DNA of 64,000 nt from an uncultured Paracoccaceae bacterium (lineage in GTDB: Bacteria > Pseudomonadota > Alphaproteobacteria > Rhodobacterales > Rhodobacteraceae). Positions 8,063 through 15,821 of this stretch are shown here, piece by piece. Position 1 is the first letter of the stretch. Each line of letters starts with the position of its first letter. Under the pieces are notes generated by a model. The model was given only the letters and a program-made list of their open reading frames with translations, was not told the origin of the DNA and made no database searches. The position numbers and the translations under genes were made by a program. Where the stretch lies: assembly GCA_947501555.1 (NCBI GenBank), contig CANMWG010000004.1:186001-250000 (forward strand), in the 5' to 3' direction.

Positions 8063-8926
8063 CTACAGCTCACTTTCAACTTGCGCGAGGTTGCTGCGGA
8101 TTTCTGGGATGGTTGGGTCGATGGACTGCGCCCGCCGTAAGGCCTGTCGCGCCCCGCGTAGGTTTCCTTGACTGTAGCGCGCGTTCCCCAACCCAAAATG
8201 CCACAGCCAGTTTTCCGGCCAGCGCGCCGCACCAGTTTCATAAAGCGTTTCGGCGGCTTCGAATTGCGCCACCCGCTCCAACGACGCGGCGGCTGAAAGG
8301 ATATCAGTTTGCCTCACGCTCACGGGCAGTTGGTTGGGCGGCAAGACCAAAAGCCCCCAGAACCCGCCCCTGCGCCACGTCCGCTCAAACGTCGCAAAAG
8401 GCAGCACCATTTGATCCAGTTGGCCCGAGTTAAGATAAACCTCATCCCGCCCGAAATCGTAGCCGGTCACAACCCCGTAGTGCCAGACGGGCGCGACCCC
8501 GAGCCCGAGGTTTTGGAAAACGATCACCGGGTGACCTGCGTCGATCTCGGCCAGAAGCTGATCGAATGTGCTGATCTCAACCGCCAATTGTCCAAGCCGC
8601 CTGCTGCTGCCCGTCATGTCCGCCAGATAGGTGCCGCCCGCGCCGGGGTTGAAGGCCAGCTTGGCCACATCTTGCTGGTTAATGTCGGAGCCGGCCCATT
8701 GCATGACCATCGCAATCGACGTGGGCCCGCAAAAGAACGCGTCTTGTTGGATCAATGGCACACCGCTCACCTGCGCCCTTGCGGGCACATCGACGGTTAG
8801 TCGCTCGTCAGGATCAAATGCAGGTGCGCAAGCCGCAAGCCACCCAAGCAGGGCGAGGCAAGCGGCCCGGCGCGCAAAGGCGTTTAGCGCACGCAACGGG
8901 TAAAGTTGAAGACCCGGGTAAAGCAC
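8063..8926 (-). CDS. PA2778-family C39-like cysteine peptidase lipoprotein with TPR tail
   Basis: About 287 residues. An N-terminal signal ends in a lipobox (LAAC, Cys about residue 33), so it is probably anchored at the outer leaf of a periplasmic membrane. The catalytic Cys lies in QQDAFFCGPTSIAMVMQWAG and the His in PVWHYGVVTGYD, the C39/papain-like pattern, with an Asn/Asp-containing segment after it. The last about 75 residues form TPR helices. It overlaps the upstream PA2779-family gene by 43 nt, the known pairing of these two families. The start is GTG at 8926, and a TTG 30 nt downstream is an alternative. The substrate is unknown in the family. Confidence 0.75.
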   Translation of the reverse strand: MLYPGLQLYPLRALNAFARRAACLALLGWLAACAPAFDPDERLTVDVPARAQVSGVPLIQQDAFFCGPTSIAMVMQWAGSDINQQDVAKLAFNPGAGGTYLADMTGSSRRLGQLAVEISTFDQLLAEIDAGHPVIVFQNLGLGVAPVWHYGVVTGYDFGRDEVYLNSGQLDQMVLPFATFERTWRRGGFWGLLVLPPNQLPVSVRQTDILSAAASLERVAQFEAAETLYETGAARWPENWLWHFGLGNARYSQGNLRGARQALRRAQSIDPTIPEIRSNLAQVESEL

Positions 8927-9285
8927 AGCAGGTCAGTGACCAGCAGGATGACAAAAACAGTAAAGAGCGTGCCGATAATGTCCGCACCCGCACTGTCATT
9001 TTCCATTTGGGTCAGGATTGTGCTGATTTCAGCGTCGGTCAGCGCCGCCAGGCGGGCTTCGGCCTCGGCTGGGTCGACGCCCATTTCGATGATCTCATTG
9101 CGCACTTCGTCCCGCTGCAATTCTTCCATCAGCAGGTTGCGGTTGGCCATTGCAGAATATTTGCTGATGGCTGCATCCGTGCCCAGCATTTGCGCCTGTG
9201 CCAAAGTCACGGCCTGTGTTGCCAGAACCAGCTGCGCGGACAATGCGACCGCGACGCCTTTTTTGCTTATGTTGCGTAAGCCCAT
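8884..9285 (-). CDS. PA2779-family membrane protein
   Basis: 133 residues from ATG 9285, chosen for AGAGGGA placed 8 nt upstream. It has an N-terminal hydrophobic segment (about 10-30) and a central helical acidic region with an 'EEL.R.E.R..I...GVDP.EA..R...L.D.EI' pattern. A C-terminal membrane helix and the tail FTRVFNFTRCVR complete it. These are the marks of the PA2779 family, which is always found with PA2778-type peptidases, as here. Function is not established. A periplasmic membrane partner of the peptidase is the inference. Confidence 0.75.
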   Translation of the reverse strand: MGLRNISKKGVAVALSAQLVLATQAVTLAQAQMLGTDAAISKYSAMANRNLLMEELQRDEVRNEIIEMGVDPAEAEARLAALTDAEISTILTQMENDSAGADIIGTLFTVFVILLVTDLLCFTRVFNFTRCVR

Positions 9286-9539
9286 TGGTGAAATCCCTCT
9301 TCTGTTGGCGATGTGATGACATCGCCTTGATACCCCATAACGCTTAGTTTTCAGGAAATTGGCAGGCGGTGCAACCATTTACAGGGGCTCTTAAGAGATT
9401 GGCAAGAAAGCGGTGTGTTTCGCTGGTGACATCTTTAACCGGTATGCCAAAGCACTTGGTCCTGAAATATTTGGTCCTTCGATGGCCAAAGTATGTTAGT
9501 ATCCACTTACGCATTACCAGCAATGAGGAGAGATCAGTT

Positions 9540-9908
9540 ATGACCGCGACATTCGCTGGCGGCCCTAACATCGCGATGAAGGTGCCGCCATATCAATTCG
9601 CCGAAACGGTTTCGTTCTACAAAGACATTTTGGGGTTAGAAGAAATCGACGGAGCGACAGACGACACGGTTGGTTTCAAGTTCGGGGCAAATAATCTTTG
9701 GATCGATAAAGTTTCCGCCATGAGCCAGGCCGAACTTTGGCTGCAGGTTGTCACTAATGATACGACCGCCGCATCAGCGGCTTTGAACAACGCAGGAATC
9801 ACGCGGTGCGACGACATCGAAGCGCTTGCTGACGATTTTGATGGGTTCTGGATATCAAGCCCTGCGGCGATGATTCACCTCATTGAGCGCAAAACAAGTG
9901 ACCAATAG
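9540..9908 (+). CDS. VOC-superfamily protein (glyoxalase/bleomycin-resistance fold)
   Basis: 122 residues from the ATG at 9540, which has GAGGAG 9 nt upstream. The longer open frame upstream is discarded because it has no ribosome site. The fold pattern is the single betaalphabetabetabeta pair of VOC proteins: 'FAETVSFYKDILGL' is the typical first helix, followed by 'VGFKFGANNLWID' and, at the C-terminus, 'DGFWISSPAAMIHLIE'. Metal ligands are not clear. The substrate cannot be deduced. It is monocistronic and divergent from the PA2779/PA2778 pair. Confidence 0.7.
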   Translation: MTATFAGGPNIAMKVPPYQFAETVSFYKDILGLEEIDGATDDTVGFKFGANNLWIDKVSAMSQAELWLQVVTNDTTAASAALNNAGITRCDDIEALADDFDGFWISSPAAMIHLIERKTSDQ

Positions 9909-9921
9909 CTCCATATCACTA

Positions 9922-9942
9922 GGCCAGCTCATCGTGCTGGCC
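9922..9942. terminator. Stem-loop between convergent genes
   Basis: GGCCAGC-TCATCGT-GCTGGCC is a 7-bp perfect stem between the convergent VOC and YggT genes. No T-run follows, so terminator function is only suggested. Confidence 0.3.
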
Positions 9943-9971
9943 GGACATGGCTCCAGCAAAAGGCACCCGCG

Positions 9972-10259
9972 CTAAATAAACGCACCCATGTTGTTGATCA
10001 GGAAGATCCGTAAAATTTCAAGCCCGACAAGGACCACGATCGGTGACAGGTCAATTCCGCCCAGATCAGGCATGACACGGCGCACCCGGCCGTAGATCGG
10101 ATCTAGGATCCGTTGCAGCGTGTACCAGACTTGCCCCACAAATTCCTGACGCACGTTCAGGACCTCAAAACGGATGAGCCAGCTCATGATGAAATGCGCG
10201 ATAACGAAAAACCGTATAACGCTGATGATCAATAACAAGGCTTGAAGAATTGTAAGCAT
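9972..10259 (-). CDS. YggT family membrane protein
   Basis: 95 residues from the ATG at 10259, with AGGG upstream. A longer open frame to 10733 exists but overlaps the divergent thioesterase and is not used. Two transmembrane helices (about 4-28 and 70-90) flank a cytoplasmic loop with the family signature RILDPIYGRVRRVMPDLGGIDLSP. YggT proteins are linked to membrane integrity, osmotic stress and sometimes cell-division clusters. No neighbour specifies its role here. Confidence 0.9.
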   Translation of the reverse strand: MLTILQALLLIISVIRFFVIAHFIMSWLIRFEVLNVRQEFVGQVWYTLQRILDPIYGRVRRVMPDLGGIDLSPIVVLVGLEILRIFLINNMGAFI

Positions 10260-10394
10260 GGAACGGGCCCTTTTGTTCGTTCGCTTTGATCTAAGCCTTC
10301 CGACCCCATCCGACAAGCCCGCGCCTTGCCGCAAGGTTAAAGTTGACGCTAACGTCAAGACACGCCATCTGGCTTTTGTCAGAAGGGCCGTCAA

Positions 10395-10937
10395 ATGTAT
10401 CCGATTATCCGTGTTGTCAAAGAAATCCTTATCGCCCGTCGGATGCCGTCTTTGGCGCCGCTGGACAGCTACGTGTCCCATCACCGTTGCTGGCCGCAGG
10501 ACATCGACACCTACATGGAAATGAACAACGGGCGTATTCTGACGATCTTGGATATCGGGCGGACTGGGCTGGCCCAACGGATCGGGCTTCTTGCGGCATT
10601 GTCCAAGAACCGCTGGGGGCTGACGGTGGCGGGCAATTCGATCATGTATCGCAAACGTATCCGGCCTTTCGCAAAGTTCAGGGTCGTCAGCAAATGCGTC
10701 GGCTGGGACGCGCGGTTCGTGTATGTTGAGCAATCGATTTGGATTGGCCCCGATTGCGCGGTCCAGGCTCTACTTCGGACTGCGGTGACGGACAAAAATG
10801 GCATCGTCAAACCTGCGCTTTTGATGGCGGCAATGGACCTGCGCGACCCCTCGCCTGCCTTACCGGACTGGGTCCAAAACTGGATCGACGCCGACAAAAC
10901 GCGGCCCTGGCCACCGACAGATAACGGTGGCATCTAA
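10395..10937 (+). CDS. Hotdog-fold acyl-CoA thioesterase (THEM6-like)
   Basis: 180 residues. The segment QDIDTYMEMNNGRILTILDI, just after 'SHHRCWPQ', matches the 4HBT/THEM6 pattern ('D.d.n.H.NN..Y....e..R'), with Asp37 and Asn44-45 as likely active-site positions. It ends with a Trp/Pro-rich tail. Such proteins hydrolyse acyl-CoA thioesters; the chain specificity is not visible. It is transcribed alone, divergent from yggT, and followed by an MFS gene 66 nt later. Confidence 0.75.
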   Translation: MYPIIRVVKEILIARRMPSLAPLDSYVSHHRCWPQDIDTYMEMNNGRILTILDIGRTGLAQRIGLLAALSKNRWGLTVAGNSIMYRKRIRPFAKFRVVSKCVGWDARFVYVEQSIWIGPDCAVQALLRTAVTDKNGIVKPALLMAAMDLRDPSPALPDWVQNWIDADKTRPWPPTDNGGI

Positions 10938-11003
10938 AGCAGCGCTTGCCACTTGCAGCGTAATCAGTGTTCTATTCCGACAGGGAAGAGCAAGGGCGGG
11001 AAA

Positions 11004-12380
11004 ATGGCAGTCAATAAGAAACGTATCTGGGGCTGGATGGCCTTTGATTGGGCGTCGCAGCCGTTTTATACGCTGGGTCTGACGTTCATCTTTGGCCCCT
11101 ATTTTGCAGTTGTAGCCGCTGAATACTATTTGGGCTCTGGATTGGATGCCGACGCCGCTGATGCGCAGGCGCAGTCGATCTGGTCTGCTGGCCAAACCGT
11201 CGCCGGGCTGTTCATTGCCTTTACGGCCCCATTCCTGGGCGCATTTGCCGATAATTCGGGCCGCAAGATGCCTTGGATTGCATTCTTTTCCATTGTTTAC
11301 ATCGTCACAACTTGCATGCTCTGGGGCCTGACATCAGACGGCGCGAACCTGTTCTTTATACTTATCCTGTTCTACGTAGGCTTCATCGCCGCCGAGAGCG
11401 CCTTGAACTTCGTCAACGCGATCCTGCCATCACTTGGGACAAATGAAGAGGTCGGACGGATCTCAGGCTCGGGCGCGGCCTTTGGCTATTGGGGCGGCGT
11501 GGTGTCGCTGTTTATCATGCTGCTTTTGCTGGCCGAAAACGAAGAGGGTGTGACCTTGTTGGGCAACGCCCCATTGTTCGGTCTCGACCCCGAAGCGCGC
11601 GAAGGCACCCGTGCTGTGGGTCCGTTTATCGGTGTTTGGTACGCGATCTTCATCATTCCCTTCTTTCTATGGGTCCGTGACACCCCCAATGCGCAGGCCA
11701 AGCCAACCAATCTTGGGGCTGTTGCCGGGTCCCTATGGCAGACGCTGAAATCCGTCGCCCAACGCAAAAGCCTGTTGAACTTTCTTGTCGGATCAATGCT
11801 CTACCGCGATGCCCTGAACGCACTTTATGCGTTCGGCGGGGTCTATGCGGCGCTTGTGCTGGATTGGGGGACCATCCAAATTGGGACCTTCGGCATTATT
11901 GCCGCGATCGCCGCCGCGATCAGCACGTGGTTGGGCGGTCTGGCCGACCAGCGCTATGGCCCGAAACCGGTGATCATTGTTGCCGTCTGGATCTTGATCG
12001 TTGTCTCCGTCGTCATCGTCGGCATGTCCCGCGAACAGTTGTTCGGGGTGCCACTGGCCGAAGGGTCCGCTTTGCCCGACATCATCTTCTATATCTGCGG
12101 TGTTTGCATCGGTGGGGCTGGGGGTGCTGTCTATAGCGCCTCGCGTTCGATGATGGTCCGGCACACCCACCCTGACCGGCCCGCTGAGGCCTTTGGTCTG
12201 TTTGCACTTTCCGGCAAGGCTACTGCTTTCCTGGCGCCTGCATCCATCAGCCTGTTCACAATTTTAACGGGTAACGTACAATTAGGCTTTTTGCCCGTAA
12301 TCTTCCTTTTCTTGGTTGGCCTTTTCTTGCTACGATGGGTCAACAAAGAAGGAGATCGCGCAGAATGGTCCGCTTCCTAG
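11004..12380 (+). CDS. UMF1-type MFS transporter (Atg22-like)
   Basis: 458 residues from the ATG at 11004 (AAGGGCGGG upstream). About 12 hydrophobic helices are visible. The opening KKRIWGWMAFDWASQPFYTL is the hallmark of the UMF1/Atg22-like MFS branch ('w..YDwA.s.y.t'). The substrate is unknown, and Atg22 relatives export amino acids from vacuoles. A conserved loop GGLADQRYGPKP sits in the second half. Its last 16 nt overlap the mepA start, indicating translational coupling. Confidence 0.85.
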   Translation: MAVNKKRIWGWMAFDWASQPFYTLGLTFIFGPYFAVVAAEYYLGSGLDADAADAQAQSIWSAGQTVAGLFIAFTAPFLGAFADNSGRKMPWIAFFSIVYIVTTCMLWGLTSDGANLFFILILFYVGFIAAESALNFVNAILPSLGTNEEVGRISGSGAAFGYWGGVVSLFIMLLLLAENEEGVTLLGNAPLFGLDPEAREGTRAVGPFIGVWYAIFIIPFFLWVRDTPNAQAKPTNLGAVAGSLWQTLKSVAQRKSLLNFLVGSMLYRDALNALYAFGGVYAALVLDWGTIQIGTFGIIAAIAAAISTWLGGLADQRYGPKPVIIVAVWILIVVSVVIVGMSREQLFGVPLAEGSALPDIIFYICGVCIGGAGGAVYSASRSMMVRHTHPDRPAEAFGLFALSGKATAFLAPASISLFTILTGNVQLGFLPVIFLFLVGLFLLRWVNKEGDRAEWSAS

Positions 12381-13276
12381 CAGCAGTACTCATCACCGTC
12401 GGGTTGGCAGCCTGCCAATCCGAAGACCCACCACAAGAGATTCAATCTACGCAAAACGTCAATGACACGCGTATTGCAAAGACACTTTTTGGCGCAGCAC
12501 CTGCGGGCTCTGCGCAGAGACCAGAACCCTTTGGCGGCTATGCCCGGGGCTGTCAGGCCGGTGCTGTGCAACTGCCCGAAACTGGCCCCACATGGCAGGC
12601 AATGCGCCTGTCCCGCAACCGCAATTGGGCGCAGCCTGTGACGGTGGATTACGTCCAAGACCTTAGCCGCTTTGCCGCAACACAATCTGGGTGGGAGGGT
12701 CTTTATGTCGGCGATATGAGCCAACCGCGCGGCGGCCCAATGTTGACCGGACACCGCAGCCACCAGACCGGCCTTGACGTTGATGTCTGGATGCTGCCCC
12801 CGGACCGGTTGGACTTGACCGCGCAAGAGCGTGAAAACCTGTCCTCGATCTCGATGCGTCGTCAAAGCGGGGCCTTCGTCAACAGCAGCTGGACACCCCA
12901 GCATGAGGCCATTCTTAAAGCTGCCGCGTCTGACCCGCGCACGGCCCGGATTTTCGTCTTTCCCGGTGCCAAGGTCGCGATGTGTAATTCCGCAACCGGT
13001 GATCGTAGCTGGCTGAACAAAATCCGTCCGTGGTGGGGCCATCACTATCATTTCCATGTGCGGCTGAACTGCCCAGAGGGCGCTGTTGGCTGCACCGACC
13101 AAGCACCGCCACCTCCGGGTGATGGCTGTGCCGAGGCCCAGGGCTGGGTGGATCGCATTCTCAATCCGCCCCCGCCTGATCCAAACCCCGCCCCGGCGAC
13201 CCCAGCTGCCCCGCGCGGCGAACTCACCATGGCCAATTTGCCGGGCCAATGCCTGGGCGTGTTGAACGCGGAATAA
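12365..13276 (+). CDS. mepA: Penicillin-insensitive murein DD-endopeptidase MepA
   Basis: 303 residues from the ATG at 12365, which has AAGGAG 8 nt upstream. An N-terminal lipobox (GLAAC, Cys about 17) suggests a lipoprotein, whereas E. coli MepA is soluble periplasmic. Zn-binding peptidase M74 motifs are visible: GHRSHQTGLDVDVW (HxxxxxxxD type) and WWGHHYHFHVRL near residues 222-233. Conserved cysteines flank the core. MepA cuts D-Ala-meso-DAP crosslinks in peptidoglycan. The C-terminus is Pro-rich (PPPPDPNPAPATPAAP). It is tightly coupled to the UMF1 transporter upstream and the phytase-like gene downstream. Confidence 0.93.
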   Translation: MVRFLAAVLITVGLAACQSEDPPQEIQSTQNVNDTRIAKTLFGAAPAGSAQRPEPFGGYARGCQAGAVQLPETGPTWQAMRLSRNRNWAQPVTVDYVQDLSRFAATQSGWEGLYVGDMSQPRGGPMLTGHRSHQTGLDVDVWMLPPDRLDLTAQERENLSSISMRRQSGAFVNSSWTPQHEAILKAAASDPRTARIFVFPGAKVAMCNSATGDRSWLNKIRPWWGHHYHFHVRLNCPEGAVGCTDQAPPPPGDGCAEAQGWVDRILNPPPPDPNPAPATPAAPRGELTMANLPGQCLGVLNAE

Positions 13277-14128
13277 ATGCGCATCCTTGCAGGTCTTCTT
13301 GCGCTTCTCAGCGCCGGTCCTTTGTGCGCCGAGGCGGTGTTTCTGGGCAGCTATGTATGGGAAATGGACGACACCCGTTTGGGTGGTCTCTCCGGGATTG
13401 AGGTGTCGGATGATGGCCGCGACTTCACCGCGATCAGCGACCGCGGGTTGTTTTTTAAGGGGCGGTTTGAACGGGCTGACGGCCTGATCACAGGTCTAGC
13501 GGACATTGAAATTGCTGAAATGCGTGGGCCCGATGGTGATCCATTTGACAGCAAGAACCACGACAGCGAAGGCATTGCCATTGCGCCCGACGGGACGATC
13601 CACGTCTCATTTGAAAGCGTTCATGGGTTGCGTATGTTTGAAGACATCTCGGCGTTGGCTTCTCCTCTCCGCACAGATCGGCGCTTTGCCAATTTTCAGA
13701 CAAACTCGTCTTTTGAGGCACTGGCAATGGCCCCAAATGGCGACCTCTTCACGCTGCCTGAACGGTCTGGCCGCCAAACCCGGCCTTTTCCTGTCTACCG
13801 GCTCAGCGGTGCCCTTTGGAGCTTTGCCTTTGACATCCCACGCCGCGGTGCGTTCCTGATGGCTGGCGCGGATATCGGCCCGGATGGGAAGCTTTATCTG
13901 CTGGAACGGGATTTTATCGGCATCGGGTTTCTGAGCAGGGTGCGCCGCTTTGATCTGGACGGCAGCAATGAGGAACTGATCCTGCGCACATCCGCCAGGA
14001 CGCACGATAATCTGGAGGGGATTGCGGTCTGGCAGGATGATCAGGGCATTCGGCTGACCATGGTGTCGGATGACAACTACCGCTGGGTCCAGCAAACCCA
14101 GATTGTCGAATATAGATTGACGGATTGA
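13277..14128 (+). CDS. Esterase-like activity of phytase family protein, exported
   Basis: 283 residues beginning immediately after the mepA stop. The signal peptide is about residues 1-19 ([14 protein letters not shown]). The body looks like a beta-propeller of the phytase-esterase-like family (PF13449 type), with '[23 protein letters not shown]' at the start. Typical blades carry '[18 protein letters not shown]', '[18 protein letters not shown]' and 'NLEGIAVW'. The Asp/Glu-rich loops could bind metal. Activity is not proven for most members. The three-gene transcriptional unit UMF1-mepA-this gene is evident from overlaps. Confidence 0.8.
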   Translation: MRILAGLLALLSAGPLCAEAVFLGSYVWEMDDTRLGGLSGIEVSDDGRDFTAISDRGLFFKGRFERADGLITGLADIEIAEMRGPDGDPFDSKNHDSEGIAIAPDGTIHVSFESVHGLRMFEDISALASPLRTDRRFANFQTNSSFEALAMAPNGDLFTLPERSGRQTRPFPVYRLSGALWSFAFDIPRRGAFLMAGADIGPDGKLYLLERDFIGIGFLSRVRRFDLDGSNEELILRTSARTHDNLEGIAVWQDDQGIRLTMVSDDNYRWVQQTQIVEYRLTD

Positions 14129-14203
14129 CGGGCTGGCGTTAGGTGACCTCGTCCTCGGCTCCGGGGGCCAAGTGCCGCACCCTTGTCAAAACGGATTAAT
14201 CAA

Positions 14204-14845
14204 ATGACACGCATCCTTCCCGGCGTTCTCGCCATGGCCACCATTGTTGTGGCGTCCAATATTCTTGTGCAATTCCTGATCCTCGATGGTCTGCTGACCT
14301 GGGGGGCGTTCACCTATCCACTGGCTTTTTTGGTGACGGACGTGATGAACCGGGTCTACGGCGTGTCTGCCGCGCGGAAAGTGGTTTTTGCGGGTTTGGT
14401 CGTGGGGATCATCTGCAGTTTGATTGGAGCCCAGATCATGTTGCAAGGCGATGGGTATGAATACCCGGCCGTTGCATTGCGGATCGCTGTCGGATCGGCG
14501 ACAGCCTTCTGCGTGGCGCAACTTCTTGATATCGCGGTCTTTCATCGGCTGCGCGAGGGATCATGGTGGAAAGCCCCGCTGGCCAGCACATTGGTCGGGT
14601 CGACTGTGGATACGGTGATCTTCTTTTCCATCGCTTTCGCGGCAATGTTTAACGGTTTTAGCGCCGCGGCTGCAGAAGAAATCGTTTGGGCTCAGGACCT
14701 TGTGCCGTTTTTGAATGCGGGGCCGTTGGTGCCTTTGTGGGTTTCGCTGGCTGTGGCGGATTGGGGTGTGAAGCTGAGCATTGCTTTGCTGGCCTTGGTG
14801 CCGTTCCGCCTGATTGTTGGGCGGATGAAGCAGCCGGTCACTTAA
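14204..14845 (+). CDS. yhhQ: Queuosine precursor transporter (YhhQ/VUT family)
   Basis: 213 residues from the ATG at 14204; a TTG at 14183 in frame would add seven residues. Six hydrophobic helices are visible. Family signatures include ASNILVQF in helix 1, AFTYPLAFLVTDVMNRVYG near residue 32, and in the second half GSTVDTVIFFSIAF. YhhQ imports preQ0/preQ1-type precursors for queuosine at tRNA position 34. It is followed by the unusual small-RNA-like unit at 14917 rather than by queuosine genes. Confidence 0.88.
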   Translation: MTRILPGVLAMATIVVASNILVQFLILDGLLTWGAFTYPLAFLVTDVMNRVYGVSAARKVVFAGLVVGIICSLIGAQIMLQGDGYEYPAVALRIAVGSATAFCVAQLLDIAVFHRLREGSWWKAPLASTLVGSTVDTVIFFSIAFAAMFNGFSAAAAEEIVWAQDLVPFLNAGPLVPLWVSLAVADWGVKLSIALLALVPFRLIVGRMKQPVT

Positions 14846-14916
14846 TCGCTACCTGTCGTATATTTTTACTTGAAATATACCAAATCTGTGCGAACCTACC
14901 TTCAGGCGAAACATTT

Positions 14917-14933
14917 GAAAGGAGGTGATCCAG
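14917..14933 (+). promoter_or_regulatory. Ribosome binding site complementary to the whole 16S 3' tail
   Basis: GAAAGGAGGTGATCCAG is the exact reverse complement of the usual 3' end of alphaproteobacterial 16S rRNA (CTGGATCACCTCCTTTC), 17 nt without a mismatch. Ordinary sites in this window match 4-7 nt. The GGAGG core is 7 nt from the GTG start at 14933. The segment CACCTCC at 15037-15043 could pair with GGAGGTG at 14921-14927 and mask the site. Confidence 0.75.
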
Positions 14934-14989
14934 TGCATCATGAGGTATTGGAGAAGTGTGTCGGGACAACTTATGGGGGTCGCAGCTAG
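14933..14989 (+). CDS. 18-residue small ORF behind a maximal Shine-Dalgarno
   Basis: GTG start at 14933, stop TAG at 14987-14989, product MHHEVLEKCVGTTYGGRS. The case for translation is the exceptional ribosome site. The last six codons lie in the 5' arm of the stem-loop, so a translating ribosome would open it. An ATG at 14940 in another frame gives 21 residues but is 14 nt from the GGAGG, too far. The peptide family is unknown to me. Being so short, it may matter as a translated leader rather than as a product. Confidence 0.5.
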   Translation: MHHEVLEKCVGTTYGGRS

Positions 14990-15053
14990 GGCAGCCCTTG
15001 GCTGAGAAGACCATAAGGTGGAGATCCTAACCGACCCACCTCCGTAATTCAGG

Positions 15054-15087
15054 AAAGGGCCATCCCATCGCCGGGGTGGCCCTTTTT
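15054..15087 (+). terminator. Rho-independent terminator
   Basis: A 13-bp stem, AAAGGGCCATCCC (15054-15066) with GGGGTGGCCCTTT (15073-15085) including one G-U pair, is followed by a run of five T. It ends the small transcript unit before arfB. Confidence 0.85.
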
Positions 15088-15264
15088 CTATGGGGAAACC
15101 AAAGGTTTCACCGAAAGCGGGTAAGCGTTTGGCGTAGCCAAATGCGGCCGCCCATCGTTGATTTTCGGGGTATATGTTTTGCGTACAGAACTTGTACATA
15201 CGGCGTACATACGTTTGTGAATGCGGGAAGGTCGGATGCCTCCGGCGGGAGTATTTTGGGCAAA

Positions 15265-15690
15265 ATGATACGGATCAATGATCAGATCGAAATCGCCGAT
15301 TGGGAGCTGACCGAAAGCTTTACCCGGTCGTCCGGCCCGGGTGGGCAGAACGTGAACAAAGTGTCCACGGCGGTCGAGTTGCGGTTTGAGGCCGCGCGGT
15401 CGCCCAATCTGCCGGACCCGGTGAAGAACCGGCTGCGGCGGCTGGCGGGGCGGCGGTGGACGCAGGACGGGGCGATTGTGATCTTCGTGCAAGAGACGCG
15501 GTCTCAGGCGCGCAACCGCGAAATCGCGCGGGAACGGCTGGCGGAGTTGATCCTTTCGGCGACCGTGGTGCAGAAACGGCGGCGGGCGACGAAGCCGACC
15601 TATGGGTCGGTCAAGCGCAGGCTTGCGGGGAAGAAAGCGCGTGGGGAGGTGAAGGCGCTAAGGGGATCGGTTGATCCCGACAAATCGTAG
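15265..15690 (+). CDS. arfB: Alternative ribosome-rescue factor ArfB (YaeJ)
   Basis: 141 residues from the ATG at 15265. It carries the GGQ motif of class-I release factors in SGPGGQNVNKVSTAVELRF (GGQ about residues 26-28). A basic C-terminal tail (KRRRATKPTYGSVKRRLAGKK) follows, which threads into the empty mRNA channel of stalled ribosomes. ArfB hydrolyses peptidyl-tRNA on non-stop ribosomes. It is preceded by the 14917-15087 unit with its terminator, and its own stop codon lies inside a REP-like palindrome arm. No strong SD is seen before the ATG. Confidence 0.92.
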   Translation: MIRINDQIEIADWELTESFTRSSGPGGQNVNKVSTAVELRFEAARSPNLPDPVKNRLRRLAGRRWTQDGAIVIFVQETRSQARNREIARERLAELILSATVVQKRRRATKPTYGSVKRRLAGKKARGEVKALRGSVDPDKS

Positions 15691-15760
15691 GGCGGGGTTT
15701 TCCCCGCCGGGTGTGTGGGTTGTTGAGAGGGCGGCATGGCGGGGAGAACCCCGCCCTACG
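15686..15760. repeat. REP-like pair of inverted palindromes after arfB
   Basis: Arms CGTAGGGCGGGG-TTTT-CCCCGCC (15686-15708) and GGCGGGG-AGAA-CCCCGCCCTACG (15738-15760) are reverse complements at 22 of 23 positions, and each arm is itself a hairpin. This is the layout of a REP/BIME unit. The arfB stop TAG (15688-15690) is in the left arm. It may also terminate transcription. Confidence 0.7.
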
Positions 15761-15821
15761 GGTGTTTTGCGAGGCGGTAGGGTGTGCTGGTTCTGCATAC
15801 CAATGCTCGCTGACTTGACTA

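Larger units (their letters stand above)
14917..15087 (+). ncRNA. Structured small transcript candidate with an internal short ORF
   Basis: The 170-nt unit has the order: extended SD, 18-codon frame, nested stem-loop, second stem, terminator. Stem 1 pairs 14971-14981 with 15009-15016, CAGC 14983-14986 with GCTG 15001-15004, and AGGG 14988-14991 with CCCT 14995-14998. Stem 2 pairs GGTGG 15017-15021 with CCACC 15036-15040. The same 15036-15043 stretch can pair with the SD instead, giving two exclusive states. It could be a stand-alone sRNA or short mRNA, or a leader controlling arfB 178 nt downstream of the terminator. I recognise no Rfam family. Confidence 0.5.

Noticed and set aside
12377..13249. 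290-codon minus-strand frame opposite mepA
   Set aside because: Shadow of a gene with clear catalytic motifs on the plus strand.
14940..15005. Alternative 21-codon frame from ATG 14940
   Set aside because: It is 14 nt from the GGAGG core; the GTG at 14933 is ideally spaced.
14978..15045. GGCTGAGA within the 14917-15087 unit recalls a TPP riboswitch core
   Set aside because: The downstream thi-box partner (ACCTGATC-type segment) is absent and neither neighbouring gene relates to thiamine.
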